Source: Lysinibacillus sphaericus (lineage in GTDB: Bacteria > Bacillota > Bacilli > Bacillales_A > Planococcaceae). Taken from it: a stretch of 64,000 bases of DNA. The stretch is taken from positions 186,001 through 250,000 of the forward strand of contig NZ_SADV01000002.1 of assembly GCF_006864135.1 (NCBI RefSeq), in the 5' to 3' direction. Position numbers and translations under genes: made by a program. This document shows, piece after piece, positions 17,600 through 27,605 of this stretch (the stretch's first letter is position 1; each line of letters opens with the position of its first letter). The notes beneath the pieces are model-generated. The model did no database searches and had not been told where the DNA came from. It was given only the letters and a program-made list of their open reading frames with translations.

Positions 17600-18792
17600 T
17601 TTTCTTCACCTTGGAAAAATAAATTTAGTACTGCTTCTAGATCAGCTTCCTCAATATCTTCTGGTACTTCTTGACCATTCGTGTAGTAAGCAAGTCCTTT
17701 ATTATATTTAATCATTAAATTAATCATTGTGCCAATAGAATTTGTTTCATCAATTTTTGTAAAAATGAATTTTTCAATTGGTAATTGCTTAAATTGCTCT
17801 ACAATGTTTGCCATATCCTTTTCTTTCGTTGTCATAGCAAGTACTAAGAAGGACTCAGCCTGATCATCAAATTTTATGAGACGCTGTAAATCGTCTACAT
17901 ATTTTACCTCTTTATAATTGCGGCCAGCTGTATCTATAAACACTAAATCTAAATGGGACAAACGATGGATTGCTTGTTCAAAATCTGTTGCATTATAGGC
18001 AATTTCGACAGGAGCTTGTAACAGTCCAGCATACGTTTTTAATTGCTCAATTGCGGCAATACGGTAAGTATCTGTCGTGATAAATCCTATTTTTTTCTTT
18101 TTTTCTAAAACTGCTCTAGCTGCCATTTTAGCAATTGTCGTAGTCTTTCCGACACCTGTTGGACCTAGAACATTAATATATTTTTTGTCATAGGATAAGC
18201 CCCCGACTGGGAGATTCTCTAGCTCTTTGCGCAATAAATTTTTCGTAACCATCTTACATTGAGAAAAATTGATTTCTGATGCTTCTTTGAAATGCGTAAA
18301 AAGCTCATCACCAATCGTTGTGATGAGCTCCTCACTTAGCTCCTGCTGTCTTAAGTATTCAATGAAGGGTAAGAGTTCATCGGGATATTGATCTTGGATA
18401 GTCTTCTTATGCATAGAATGCATTAAAGATTTTAAATCTGCGATTTCCTTCCTCAAATCTTCAGAAATGCCAGTTTCCTCATGCAAGGGCACATCATTCT
18501 GTGGCTGTACTTGGTGCGTTTTAGCTTGCACAGCATTCGTAATCTCTTGTAACCTTACATTTTCTTTTTTAGCTGTTGTTATAGGTAAAGCTGCAGGTGC
18601 TGGAGCCACATTACCTGGCTCCATTGAATCAATCCCTGCAACAACCTCAAAACTTTTCTTTTTAATGATTCCAAAAAACTTTTTTGTAACGACTACTTTC
18701 GAATTCAAAATGACAGCGTCCTCACCTAATTCAGCACGTACAAGCTTCATCGCTTCTGGTATGGAGGATGCATAATATTTTTTCATTTTCAT
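17596..18792 (-). CDS. flhF: Flagellar SRP-type GTPase FlhF
   Basis: Polar membrane GTPase that positions new flagella. An N-terminal basic domain and variable linker (to about 130) precede the NG domain: P-loop GPTGVGKT at 210-217, then DTYRIAAIEQLK, DTAGRNYKE and TKIDET. The ATG overlaps the flhA stop (ATGA). At 398 residues it is slightly longer than B. subtilis FlhF because of the linker. Confidence 0.96.
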   Translation of the reverse strand: MKMKKYYASSIPEAMKLVRAELGEDAVILNSKVVVTKKFFGIIKKKSFEVVAGIDSMEPGNVAPAPAALPITTAKKENVRLQEITNAVQAKTHQVQPQNDVPLHEETGISEDLRKEIADLKSLMHSMHKKTIQDQYPDELLPFIEYLRQQELSEELITTIGDELFTHFKEASEINFSQCKMVTKNLLRKELENLPVGGLSYDKKYINVLGPTGVGKTTTIAKMAARAVLEKKKKIGFITTDTYRIAAIEQLKTYAGLLQAPVEIAYNATDFEQAIHRLSHLDLVFIDTAGRNYKEVKYVDDLQRLIKFDDQAESFLVLAMTTKEKDMANIVEQFKQLPIEKFIFTKIDETNSIGTMINLMIKYNKGLAYYTNGQEVPEDIEEADLEAVLNLFFQGEEK

Positions 18793-20822
18793 TCAACATT
18801 CACCACCCCAACACTTTGAATTTCAACTGTAGCATCAAGTTCATTGTATGATAGAACTGGAATTTGCGGGAAATAACGCTCCGTTAGTTGACGTAAATAC
18901 ATACGAACTGCTGGAGAGCATAAGATAATAGCAGATTGTTCCATAAAGGAAACGCGTTCTACTTCTGCAGCCATAGTCTCCAAGACAGTTTGAGAGTCTT
19001 GCGGATCCATCGCTAAGTAATTTCCGTGATCAGTTTGTTGAATACTATCAGCAATCATTTTCTCTACTTTACCCGAAACAGTTATAACCTTTAATGATGA
19101 GTTGTCTCCTACGTATTGAGAAGTAATCTGACGTGCCAATGATTGACGTACATACTCCGTTAATATATCGGTATCGCTCGTTAACTTTGCATAGTCTGCT
19201 AGCGTCTCAAAAATAATTGGTAAGTTTCGCACTGAAACATTTTCTCGTAAGAGTTTACCCAGTACTTTTTGAATTTCTCCAGTCGATAACGGTGTAGGAG
19301 TCAGCTCTTCGACTAAAATTGGATGTGTTTCACGTAAATGATCAATTAACTGCTTCGTCTCTTGACGACCGAGTAATTCATAAGCATTTGCTCGAATCAT
19401 TTCGGTTAAGTGAGTCGACACTACGCTCGGTGGGTCAACAACTGTGTAGCCGAACATTTCGGCATCTTCTTTCACTTGCTCAGTAATCCATTTTGCAGGT
19501 AAACCAAATGACGGTTCAACTGTGTCAATTCCTTCGATGGAATCATCATCTCCTGGACTCATTGCTAAATAATGATCAAGTAGAAGTTCCCCACGTGCCA
19601 TTTCGTTACCCTTTATTTTAATTCGATATTCATTCGGTTGTAATTGAATATTATCGCGAATACGGACAACCGGAATGACAATCCCTAATTCTAATGCTAA
19701 CTGTCGACGTATCATAATGACTCGATCTAATAAATCTCCACCTTGAGCAGCATCTACTAACGGTATTAAACCATAGCCGAATTCAAACTCGATTGGGTCC
19801 ACATTTAATAAATTCACAACATTTTCAGGGCTCTTCATGCCGTCTGTTGCCACTTCTTCCTCAATTTCAAGTAATTCTTCTTCATCCTCTGGTTTCTTAT
19901 GATCCATCATATAAGCACCAGCAATTAGCGAACCACCAATTGGAAGCGTTATCCATAAAGGGATAGGTGTGAAAAATCCAAGTAAAAGTATTGTTCCACC
20001 AGCTACATAAAGCAGTTTCGCTTGAGCAAAAAGCTGCCCTGTAATATCTTCACCAAGACTTCCTTTAGAAGATGCACGTGTTACGACAATCCCTGTCGCA
20101 GTAGAGATAAGTAGCGCAGGAATTTGTGAGACAATACCATCCCCAACTGTTAACTTAGAAAAATGATTCGCTGCATCTGCAAATGGAAGACCCATCTGCA
20201 CAACACCGATGATGATACCAAATAATAAGTTGATAATAACCATGACCATAGAGGCAATGGCATCCCCTTTTACGAATTTTGTGGCACCATCCATCGCTCC
20301 GTAAAAGTCCGCTTCACCCGCTACTTTTTCGCGTCGTTCACGTGCTTCCTTTTCAGAAATAACTCCTGCATTTAAATCAGCATCAATACTCATTTGTTTA
20401 CCCGGCATCGCATCCAGTGTGAAACGTGCTGCTACTTCAGCTACACGCTCCGCTCCTTTTGTAATAACGATAAACTGAATTAACACAAGAATTAAGAATA
20501 CAACTAAACCAACTAGTACATTCCCGCCGACTACAAAATCACCAAACGTTTCAACAACCGCACCAGCATCACCTTTGGCTAAAATGGCACGTGTTGTAGA
20601 AACGCTCAGTCCGAGTCGGAACAAAGTTAACAATAAAATAACTGAAGGAAAAATAGAAAAGTCTAACGCTTCCTTCATACTCATTGCTGTTAACAGTACG
20701 ATTAATCCTAATGTAATATTAATGACGATTAAGAAACTTAACATCCACGGAGGAAGAGGAATGATGAGCATCGCAACGATTAAAATAACCGCACCTAAAA
20801 CCCCTATATCGCGAACTTTCAT
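18789..20822 (-). CDS. flhA: Flagellar export gate protein FlhA
   Basis: Major ring-forming component of the flagellar type III export gate. The first 300 or so residues are membrane helices with the FHIPEP-family core. The C-terminal half is the cytoplasmic substrate- and chaperone-binding domain. It has 677 residues. The ATG follows AGGAGGG. It sits between flhB and flhF. Confidence 0.97.
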   Translation of the reverse strand: MKVRDIGVLGAVILIVAMLIIPLPPWMLSFLIVINITLGLIVLLTAMSMKEALDFSIFPSVILLLTLFRLGLSVSTTRAILAKGDAGAVVETFGDFVVGGNVLVGLVVFLILVLIQFIVITKGAERVAEVAARFTLDAMPGKQMSIDADLNAGVISEKEARERREKVAGEADFYGAMDGATKFVKGDAIASMVMVIINLLFGIIIGVVQMGLPFADAANHFSKLTVGDGIVSQIPALLISTATGIVVTRASSKGSLGEDITGQLFAQAKLLYVAGGTILLLGFFTPIPLWITLPIGGSLIAGAYMMDHKKPEDEEELLEIEEEVATDGMKSPENVVNLLNVDPIEFEFGYGLIPLVDAAQGGDLLDRVIMIRRQLALELGIVIPVVRIRDNIQLQPNEYRIKIKGNEMARGELLLDHYLAMSPGDDDSIEGIDTVEPSFGLPAKWITEQVKEDAEMFGYTVVDPPSVVSTHLTEMIRANAYELLGRQETKQLIDHLRETHPILVEELTPTPLSTGEIQKVLGKLLRENVSVRNLPIIFETLADYAKLTSDTDILTEYVRQSLARQITSQYVGDNSSLKVITVSGKVEKMIADSIQQTDHGNYLAMDPQDSQTVLETMAAEVERVSFMEQSAIILCSPAVRMYLRQLTERYFPQIPVLSYNELDATVEIQSVGVVNVE

Positions 20823-20845
20823 TTGTGTCCCTCCTACAAAAAGCT

Positions 20846-21934
20846 TTAAATTTTCCGCTTAATTCGATAAACATAAGCAAGCACTTCGGCTATTGCTTTG
20901 AAAAACTCTTCTGGTACTTGATCACCGATTTCAACTTGATCGTACATTGCTCGTGCTAATGGCCTGTTTTCAACCATAATCACATCATGTTCTTTCGCAA
21001 TCATTTTAATTTTTTGAGCGATAAAGTCTGTACCCTTGGCAACAATGCGTGGGGCTTCCATACTTTCCTCATCATATTTGAGGGCAATCGCATAGTGAGT
21101 TGGGTTAGTGATGACAACATCGGCGTTTGGAATCTCTGACATCATTCGACGCATCGCCATTTCGCGTTGGCGTTGCTTAATTTTCGATTTTATCAGCGGA
21201 TCGCCCTCACTATTTTTATATTCATCTTTAATATCTTGCTTAGACATTTTAAGATTTTTTTCGTAATCAAATTTTTGATACATCCAGTCTAAAAGGGATA
21301 CACATAGTAAGACAAGCGAAGCAGCAATCCCCATAATACCAACAAGCTTACCCACGGTAATAAGAGTTATCCATGGGCTTTTAAAGGATAACGCCAAAAC
21401 TTTCGGTAAATTTGTCCAAACTATAATTGTCGTAACGCCACCGATGAAGCCAATCTTTAATACTGACTTTATAAGCTCTATAATGGCTTTAACAGAAAAT
21501 ATTTTTTTCAACCCTTTGATCGGGTCCATTTTTTTCAAATCAAACTTCATTGGTTCTAATGTAAATAGAAAACCGAACTGTAGAAAGTTACCTGCCAACG
21601 CTCCAACAAATGCAATTCCCATAATTGGACCAATAACAAAAGCCATTTGCGCCAATGTTTCTGTAAATAAGCGCATCACACTATCAATTGTTAGTGTTTC
21701 TACGCGTATGTTATGAATAAAAGTTTGCTTAAAAAAAGCTAAAAGATCGTCTAGCATTGAACCTGCAAAGAAATATAAAAAGATAAATACCATGAGCATG
21801 ACAATTGCACTGGAAATATCCTGACTCTTGATAACCTGACCTTTTTTTCGAGCATCTTGTCGTTTTTTGGGCGTTGCCTTTTCCGTTTTTTCTCCCGCAA
21901 AATACTGTAAATCTAGATCCAGTAGTAGCAACAT
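20846..21934 (-). CDS. flhB: Flagellar export switch protein FlhB
   Basis: Inner-membrane export protein that switches substrate class when it cleaves itself. Four membrane helices are followed by a cytoplasmic domain with the autocleavage motif NPTH at 277-280. The ATG at 21932-21934 is preferred (362 residues) because AGGTGGTGG lies just upstream. An in-frame GTG at 21944-21946 falls inside that site. The N-terminal DLQYFAGEKTEKATPKKR matches the family. Confidence 0.95.
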   Translation of the reverse strand: MLLLLDLDLQYFAGEKTEKATPKKRQDARKKGQVIKSQDISSAIVMLMVFIFLYFFAGSMLDDLLAFFKQTFIHNIRVETLTIDSVMRLFTETLAQMAFVIGPIMGIAFVGALAGNFLQFGFLFTLEPMKFDLKKMDPIKGLKKIFSVKAIIELIKSVLKIGFIGGVTTIIVWTNLPKVLALSFKSPWITLITVGKLVGIMGIAASLVLLCVSLLDWMYQKFDYEKNLKMSKQDIKDEYKNSEGDPLIKSKIKQRQREMAMRRMMSEIPNADVVITNPTHYAIALKYDEESMEAPRIVAKGTDFIAQKIKMIAKEHDVIMVENRPLARAMYDQVEIGDQVPEEFFKAIAEVLAYVYRIKRKI

Positions 21935-21935
21935 T

Positions 21936-22712
21936 TTACCCACCACCTAAAATAGCCATTACATCACGCATCGCATAAATCATAATTGTAATAAGCTTTT
22001 GTATCACTTGAACCATTACAGCCATCATTGTGAATAACACTAGAAAACTAACACCAATTTTAATAGGAAAACCAACAACAAAAATATTTAATTGCGGTAC
22101 AGTTTTCGCCGTGATTCCTAGTGCCAAGTCGACTAAAAATAAAGTAGCTACTACTGGAGCAGCCATTTGAAAGGCAATCGCAAAAACAGCTGTAAATTTT
22201 GTGATGATAAACTCTATATAATTATCATTTGCGAAATTAGGAAATCCTTGATCCATCGGTAAAAATTGATAACTATAATAAATTCCATCGAGAATCATAT
22301 GATGTCCATTTATAGCTAGTAGAAAAAGTAATGCTAGCGTATTAAAAAACTGTCCTATCAATGGACTTTGTGCACCTGTTTGCGGGTCAATAATATTGGC
22401 AATGGCAAAACCCATTTGAAAATCTATAAAGCTTCCGGCAATTTGAATTGCCGACATGATGATATAGCCTACTAAACCGAGTAACAGTCCAATGAGTGCT
22501 TCTTTCATCACTAAAAGTATGTAATCACCATTAAATACAAATGGTTCGACGTCAATTGTGTAATACATCATCCAAGCTAAAACTAATGCGAGCGTTATTT
22601 TAACTTGTGGCGGAATCGTTCTGTACGAGAAAAAAGGCACCGTGACAAAAAATGCCGATACGCGCACAAGCACTAATAAGAAAACCGTAAAATGCGGGAT
22701 TAATTCATTCAT
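21936..22712 (-). CDS. fliR: Flagellar export gate protein FliR
   Basis: Membrane component of the FliPQR pore. It has 258 residues with six or so hydrophobic segments, including SFIDFQMGFAIANIIDP, the conserved family segment. It ends just before flhB and begins five bases after the fliQ stop. Confidence 0.96.
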   Translation of the reverse strand: MNELIPHFTVFLLVLVRVSAFFVTVPFFSYRTIPPQVKITLALVLAWMMYYTIDVEPFVFNGDYILLVMKEALIGLLLGLVGYIIMSAIQIAGSFIDFQMGFAIANIIDPQTGAQSPLIGQFFNTLALLFLLAINGHHMILDGIYYSYQFLPMDQGFPNFANDNYIEFIITKFTAVFAIAFQMAAPVVATLFLVDLALGITAKTVPQLNIFVVGFPIKIGVSFLVLFTMMAVMVQVIQKLITIMIYAMRDVMAILGGG

Positions 22713-22716
22713 CTAC

Positions 22717-22986
22717 TCACCCTATATAACGCGTTAAATTCTCAAAAATGTCTCTCGCATAGCTAGTCACTTGTGATAACATCCAAGGACCGAAAAATAC
22801 GATGGCTGCTAATACAGCGATGATTTTTGGCACGAATGCTAAAGTTTGCTCTTGAATCGATGTAGTTGCCTGAAAAATACTTACCGCTAAACCAGAGATT
22901 AAAGCAACTAATAGTAGCGGACCGCTTGTTAGAAGGATAACCATAATGGCACGCTCTGCAATGGAAATAACCAATTCACCTGTCAT
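22717..22986 (-). CDS. fliQ: Flagellar export gate protein FliQ
   Basis: Small two-helix membrane protein of the FliPQR pore. It has 89 residues, with the conserved IQEQTLAFVPKI between the helices. It lies between fliP and fliR. Confidence 0.96.
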   Translation of the reverse strand: MTGELVISIAERAIMVILLTSGPLLLVALISGLAVSIFQATTSIQEQTLAFVPKIIAVLAAIVFFGPWMLSQVTSYARDIFENLTRYIG

Positions 22987-22999
22987 ACTGTATCATCCC

Positions 23000-23665
23000 C
23001 TAAAAACTTTGTAGTAATGATTTCATCACAAGATACCAACCATCAACGAGTACAAATAATAAAATCTTAAACGGCAATGAAATCATAACCGGTGGTAACA
23101 TCATCATCCCCATCGACATTAGCGTACTTGCGACAATCATGTCGATCACTAGGAATGGAATAAAAATCATAAAGCCAATTTCAAATGCTGTTTTAATCTC
23201 ACTCAATGCGAAAGCAGGTACTAGCATTGTCAGTGGAATTTCTTCTACAGATGCTGGTGTTTCTGCTTTATTATACTTTAAAAATAAATTAAGATCCTTT
23301 GGCCTTGTATACTTACTCATAAACTCTTTAAACGGCACACTGGCTCGATCATACGCTTCTTCAATGCCAATTTCCTCAGAAAATAATGGCTGTAATGCCT
23401 CTTTATTGACCTCTTGAAATGTTGGGGCCATGATAAAGAAAGTTAAAAACAAGGCAAGGCCTACAATGACCTGGTTCGGTGGCATTTGCTGTGTCGCCAA
23501 CGCAGTACGAACAAACGATAATACGATAACTATTCGTGTGAACGATGTCATCAAAATTAAAATACTAGGTGCCAGTGAAAGAACTGTTAACATCAAGAGA
23601 AGCTTCACTGCGCTAGAGACATTTGTCGGGTCGCTGTTGGAAAAAACACTGATTACATCATTCAT
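23000..23665 (-). CDS. fliP: Flagellar export gate protein FliP
   Basis: Core of the export pore. It has 221 residues. The signature MTSFTRIVIVLSFVRTALAT near residue 40 and QMPPNQVIVGLALFLTFFIM directly after are diagnostic. The ATG overlaps the fliO stop by four bases (ATGA). Confidence 0.97.
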   Translation of the reverse strand: MNDVISVFSNSDPTNVSSAVKLLLMLTVLSLAPSILILMTSFTRIVIVLSFVRTALATQQMPPNQVIVGLALFLTFFIMAPTFQEVNKEALQPLFSEEIGIEEAYDRASVPFKEFMSKYTRPKDLNLFLKYNKAETPASVEEIPLTMLVPAFALSEIKTAFEIGFMIFIPFLVIDMIVASTLMSMGMMMLPPVMISLPFKILLFVLVDGWYLVMKSLLQSF

Positions 23666-24336
23666 TTATCATCATTCTCCTTTTGCTTCCATTTCTCCAG
23701 TTCTTCACTGCGCTCCTGTTTAATTTCGGAAATCTTTTTTTCGAACAGCTCACCAAAAGAGTTTTGTTTTTGTTGTACTGTTGAACTTTCATTATTTTTT
23801 TTCTTAAACTTAGATAATACTTCTGCAATATACGGTGATGTTGCTGCAAGTTCTTGTCGTTCATTATATAGCGCTAAAAGTGTTGCAATTTCATCCGGAT
23901 CAGTAATTTCACGTAATAGCTGGACATCCTCACCGACCCCAACTAAATAGAGTGTTTTACCTACTTGTAATAGTTGTACCGACTTTTGGGCACCTAACGA
24001 TAAACCGCCTAAATTTTGTACTAATTGATTACGTTGAAAGTTTAAATTTCTTCTATTTAAAAACTTCATTAATCCATAAAATAAAGCTACAACAAAAATA
24101 AGCGCCAACACCATTTTTATGTATTCCCACGTAGATACACCTCCAGCCGCTTGTGAATCTGAATCTTTCTTAGCAGCTGGAGTACTATCTTCTTCACAAT
24201 CTCCTTTTTTGATGCAGTCGCTCACAGAATTCGTGTTAGATTCTGCATATACAGAAGTCGTTGTAGGGTACAAAAACAGGAAGGATACAAGAAATGCGAA
24301 AATCATCGTTAGACGAAATGATTTTAACATTTGCAT
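23662..24336 (-). CDS. fliO: Flagellar protein FliO (Bacillus FliZ)
   Basis: Helps assemble the FliPQR core. A signal-like hydrophobic N-terminus (about 8-30) ends VYAES. A polar segment and a second membrane helix (about 70-88) follow, then the FliO domain containing LVQNLGGLSLGAQKSVQLLQ. It has 224 residues. It is overlapped at its 3' end by fliP. Confidence 0.9.
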   Translation of the reverse strand: MQMLKSFRLTMIFAFLVSFLFLYPTTTSVYAESNTNSVSDCIKKGDCEEDSTPAAKKDSDSQAAGGVSTWEYIKMVLALIFVVALFYGLMKFLNRRNLNFQRNQLVQNLGGLSLGAQKSVQLLQVGKTLYLVGVGEDVQLLREITDPDEIATLLALYNERQELAATSPYIAEVLSKFKKKNNESSTVQQKQNSFGELFEKKISEIKQERSEELEKWKQKENDDK

Positions 24337-24340
24337 TCAA

Positions 24341-24703
24341 TCATCCTAGAGCTTTTTGAATCGCTTCAATTACACGATCAGCTTGGAAAGGTTTCACAAT
24401 AAAGTCTTTCGCACCAGCTTGAATTGCATCGATTACCATTGCTTGTTGTCCCATTGCCGAACACATAATGACAGTTGCATTTGGATCTGAACCTTTAATT
24501 GCTTTAAGCGCTGCAATACCGTCCATCTCTGGCATCGTAATATCCATTGTTACTAGATCTGGCTTTAATTCGTTGTACTTTTCAACGGCCTGTAAACCAT
24601 CAGCAGCCTCTCCAACAACTTCAAACCCATTTTTCGATAAAATATCCTTGATCATCATGCGCATGAATGCGGCATCATCTACAATCAAAATTCTTTTAGA
24701 CAT
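24341..24703 (-). CDS. cheY: Chemotaxis response regulator CheY
   Basis: Single-domain response regulator carrying the signal from CheA to the FliM/FliY switch. It has D9/D10, phosphoacceptor D54 (TMDITMPEMDG), S82 and K104. The 120-residue form starting at ATG 24701-24703 is chosen because GGAGGAG lies just upstream. A longer frame from a TTG sits inside that site. It lies between fliY and fliO. Confidence 0.97.
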   Translation of the reverse strand: MSKRILIVDDAAFMRMMIKDILSKNGFEVVGEAADGLQAVEKYNELKPDLVTMDITMPEMDGIAALKAIKGSDPNATVIMCSAMGQQAMVIDAIQAGAKDFIVKPFQADRVIEAIQKALG

Positions 24704-24724
24704 GGTTAACTCCTCCAATTGAAA

Positions 24725-25945
24725 CTATCTTAAATTATTTAAACGCTCTGCTTGACTTAAAACATCTGTAATACGGACACCGAAGTTTTCATCAATAACA
24801 ACGACTTCACCTTTAGCGATTAAACGACTATTTACTAAAATATCAACTGGTTCACCAGCCAATTTATCTAGTTCAATAATCGAACCACTAGATAGTTCTA
24901 ATATCTCTTTTACAGAACGCTTTGTACGTCCTAACTCTACAGTAACTTGCAACGGAATATCAAGTAGCATATTTAAATTTCTAGCTTCAGATTGCGAGAT
25001 AACATTTGGATCAAAACTAGCAAACTGTGCTTGTTGAACATTGACCGGTTGCATAGGTCTTGTTGCTTGAGGAATCTGTTGTTGCTCTTGATACATTGGT
25101 TGCTGCACAGGAGCTGTCTGCTGTTGATATATTGGCTGTTCAGGCTGTGGTGCTACGGGCGCTTGTGGTTGTACAGGCGCAGGAGCTACTGGCGCTTCAG
25201 GTGCTATTGTTGCAGCCACAGGTTCACCGATTGATTCTGTTTCTCCTAACAGAGATTTTACAATGTTTTGACTAAATTTCAGCGGCAATAATTGCATTAG
25301 ATTCGAATCAATTAAATTACCAATTTTCAATCTAAACGATACTTTTACGAGTAAATCATCTTCAGGAATATTTTCTCGTCCTTCGTTTTGAGAAATATTC
25401 ATTAAATCAATAGTAGGTGGAGAAATATCCACTTTTTTATTAAATACTGTCGACATTGAAGTAGCCGCGGAACCCATCATTTGATTCATAGCTTCTTGCA
25501 CGGCACTTAGCTGAATTTCACCTAAATCTGGTTTCGGATTTAAGCCATCTCCACCTAACATTAAATCAGCAATAATCGCTGCATCGGATTGCTTAATAAC
25601 AAGCAAATTCATACCTGTTAACCCGATTGTATATTCAACCTGTACGGCTACATAAGGATGAGGAAATTCCTCTTCTAATTTATTTCGGTTAATCATTGAA
25701 ATACTTGGGGTAGTAATATCTACTTTTTGACCTAGTAACGCTGAAAGCGCCGTTGCAGAGCTACCAAAAGATATATTTCCTACCTCACCTAACGCATCTT
25801 GGGCAAACGAATCGAGGTAATCCTCTACTTTTAAATCATTAATTTCCTCATCTGTAGAAGCTTCAGTGCCGCTGTTTTTATCTTCCAACGTTTCGCCCCT
25901 TAATAACGCTTCAATTTCTTCTTGGGAGAGCATTTCATCACTCAT
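24725..25945 (-). CDS. fliY: Flagellar switch phosphatase FliY
   Basis: FliN-type switch protein with CheY-P phosphatase activity. The N-terminal CheY-binding peptide is LSQEEIEALLRGE (6-18). The CheC-like module has two E..N centres (GEVGNISFGSSA and QEAMNQMMGSA). A Pro/Gln-rich linker at about 245-315 follows, then a C-terminal FliN (SpoA) domain. The ATG lies inside the end of fliM, overlapping by 8 bases, with AAAGGAGG upstream. Confidence 0.96.
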   Translation of the reverse strand: MSDEMLSQEEIEALLRGETLEDKNSGTEASTDEEINDLKVEDYLDSFAQDALGEVGNISFGSSATALSALLGQKVDITTPSISMINRNKLEEEFPHPYVAVQVEYTIGLTGMNLLVIKQSDAAIIADLMLGGDGLNPKPDLGEIQLSAVQEAMNQMMGSAATSMSTVFNKKVDISPPTIDLMNISQNEGRENIPEDDLLVKVSFRLKIGNLIDSNLMQLLPLKFSQNIVKSLLGETESIGEPVAATIAPEAPVAPAPVQPQAPVAPQPEQPIYQQQTAPVQQPMYQEQQQIPQATRPMQPVNVQQAQFASFDPNVISQSEARNLNMLLDIPLQVTVELGRTKRSVKEILELSSGSIIELDKLAGEPVDILVNSRLIAKGEVVVIDENFGVRITDVLSQAERLNNLR

Positions 25946-26933
25946 CTTCGTCTCCTCCTTTCAAAGGGTCGATAATCTGGATTGCTAATTTTTTGCCTTG
26001 TTTTCCTGGTTGAACTGTAAATTTCGGTAATGTCCCTACTTTTAACAGTAGTGGATCTTCAATTTTTTGTTCTAATTGAATAACATCTCCAACTTGCATT
26101 GTGAGGAAATCCTCAATGGTAATGTCTGTAATACCTAGTTCAACGGAAACAGGTAGTTGTGCTTGTTTCACACGTGTTTCAAGCATTTTTGTTTGCTCTG
26201 GAGACATCTCTTTTGTATTAGTCTGCATCCAGTAACGAACAGAAAGATTTGGAACTATTGGCTCCAATACAACATGCGGGATACAAATATTAATCATACC
26301 GCTTGTCTCACCGATGATCGTATTTAAGGAAATAACGACAACTGTTTCATTTGGTGAAATCATTTGTAAAAATTGAGGGTTGACCTCAAGTTCTACTAAA
26401 ATTGGATCAATTTCCGCAACATTTTCCCATGCCTCGCGTAAATTGTCGAATGAACGTTCAAAAAGGTTTGTCATAATTTTAGTTTCAATTTCTGTTAAGT
26501 TATCCACATTACTATGACTCGCCCCACTACCGCCCATTAAACGATCTAACATCGAGTAGGCGATGTTTGGGTTTATTTCCATCAATATATTACCATCTAA
26601 TGGTGGCACTTCAAACACATTAATGAGTGTCATATTCGGAATCGAACGTACAAACTCTTCAAATGGTATTTGGTCCACTGATGCAACAGTAATCTGCACA
26701 TAGCTTCTTAGCTGTGCAGAAAAGAAGGTTGTCAGTAATCGTGCAAAATTTTCATGTATTCGGGTCAAACTTCGGATTTGATCTTTTGAGAAACGAAGTG
26801 CTCGTTTAAAGTCATACACTTTAACCTTGCGCCCCTCGTCCTCTTTTTTCATGTCGTCCGCTGACATTTCCCCGGTTGATATTGCGGAAAGCAGCGCATC
26901 TATCTCGGATTGAGATAACACATCTCCTGCCAT
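25938..26933 (-). CDS. fliM: Flagellar switch protein FliM
   Basis: C-ring switch protein that binds CheY-P. The N-terminal EIDALLSAI (10-18) is the CheY-binding peptide. A CheC-like middle and C-terminal SpoA domain follow. It has 331 residues. The ATG follows GGAGGTGG. It is the partner of fliY just downstream. Confidence 0.97.
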   Translation of the reverse strand: MAGDVLSQSEIDALLSAISTGEMSADDMKKEDEGRKVKVYDFKRALRFSKDQIRSLTRIHENFARLLTTFFSAQLRSYVQITVASVDQIPFEEFVRSIPNMTLINVFEVPPLDGNILMEINPNIAYSMLDRLMGGSGASHSNVDNLTEIETKIMTNLFERSFDNLREAWENVAEIDPILVELEVNPQFLQMISPNETVVVISLNTIIGETSGMINICIPHVVLEPIVPNLSVRYWMQTNTKEMSPEQTKMLETRVKQAQLPVSVELGITDITIEDFLTMQVGDVIQLEQKIEDPLLLKVGTLPKFTVQPGKQGKKLAIQIIDPLKGGDEDE

Positions 26934-26965
26934 TTGCCCACCTCCATTTCAAGCAGTTTCTTTAA

Positions 26966-27394
26966 TTATTGGGTGATGAAGGAGGTAAAATAAACTTCCT
27001 GAACTTCTCCCTCTTGCATCAATTCATTAATTTTTGTTTTTAATGATTTTTGGAAAACTTGTTTTCCTTGCTTACCTTCTAAATCTTTTTGCTCCATTTC
27101 GGAAAGCTCTTGAATAACAATATTTTTCACTTGGAAATCACGCTTCGTTAATTCAGCAGCAGCATCTTTACTTGATGTTTGAATTTTTAACGAAAAGCGT
27201 ACAACTTTGTTATCAGCTAGATTTGTAGTAATTTCCGGAATTTCAACAGAAGCTTCTACGATTTCATCAATAGTAGGCTCAAGAGTCTTTGCTGGCTTAT
27301 TAAATTGGGTAAACAATGCAAAGCAAATACCCCCGATAAGTATGATTGCTACTAGTACGATGATAATCATCGTTAACATTTTGTTATTCTTCAT
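26966..27394 (-). CDS. fliL: Flagellar basal body protein FliL
   Basis: Stator-associated membrane protein. A short cytoplasmic start is followed by one membrane helix (about 6-27) and a periplasm-equivalent domain containing VVRFSLKIQTSSKDAA. The ATG at 27392-27394 is chosen because an in-frame GTG 9 bases upstream falls in the AGGTG binding site. It has 142 residues and overlaps the end of swrD. Confidence 0.9.
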   Translation of the reverse strand: MKNNKMLTMIIIVLVAIILIGGICFALFTQFNKPAKTLEPTIDEIVEASVEIPEITTNLADNKVVRFSLKIQTSSKDAAAELTKRDFQVKNIVIQELSEMEQKDLEGKQGKQVFQKSLKTKINELMQEGEVQEVYFTSFITQ

Positions 27395-27605
27395 CTTCTT
27401 CACCTCGTAGATGCGGGTTTGATAGTATTTGTATATTTTTATAAAAGGCTGTTACCTTTTGTCGCACCTCATCTTCACTCTGTAAAACAATGATTTTGGT
27501 TCCAGTCGTTAATGTAATGGTCGTATCTGGAAAAGATTCGACCGTTTCTATGTATAAAGCATTCAATGTAAATGCTTTGCCATTTAAACGTGTTAGTTCA
27601 ATCAT
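27384..27605 (-). CDS. swrD: FlbD family protein SwrD
   Basis: Small cytoplasmic protein of the FlbD family. In B. subtilis SwrD supports motor power for swarming. The family start MIELTRLNGKAFTLN is at 27605. The core VESFPDTTITLTTGTKIIV and an acidic tail follow, 73 residues in all. No Shine-Dalgarno sequence lies directly before this ATG; AGGGAGGG is 37 bases upstream across a GC-rich hairpin. An in-frame ATG at 27651-27653 would add 16 atypical residues and has no binding site. Confidence 0.88.
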   Translation of the reverse strand: MIELTRLNGKAFTLNALYIETVESFPDTTITLTTGTKIIVLQSEDEVRQKVTAFYKNIQILSNPHLRGEEDEE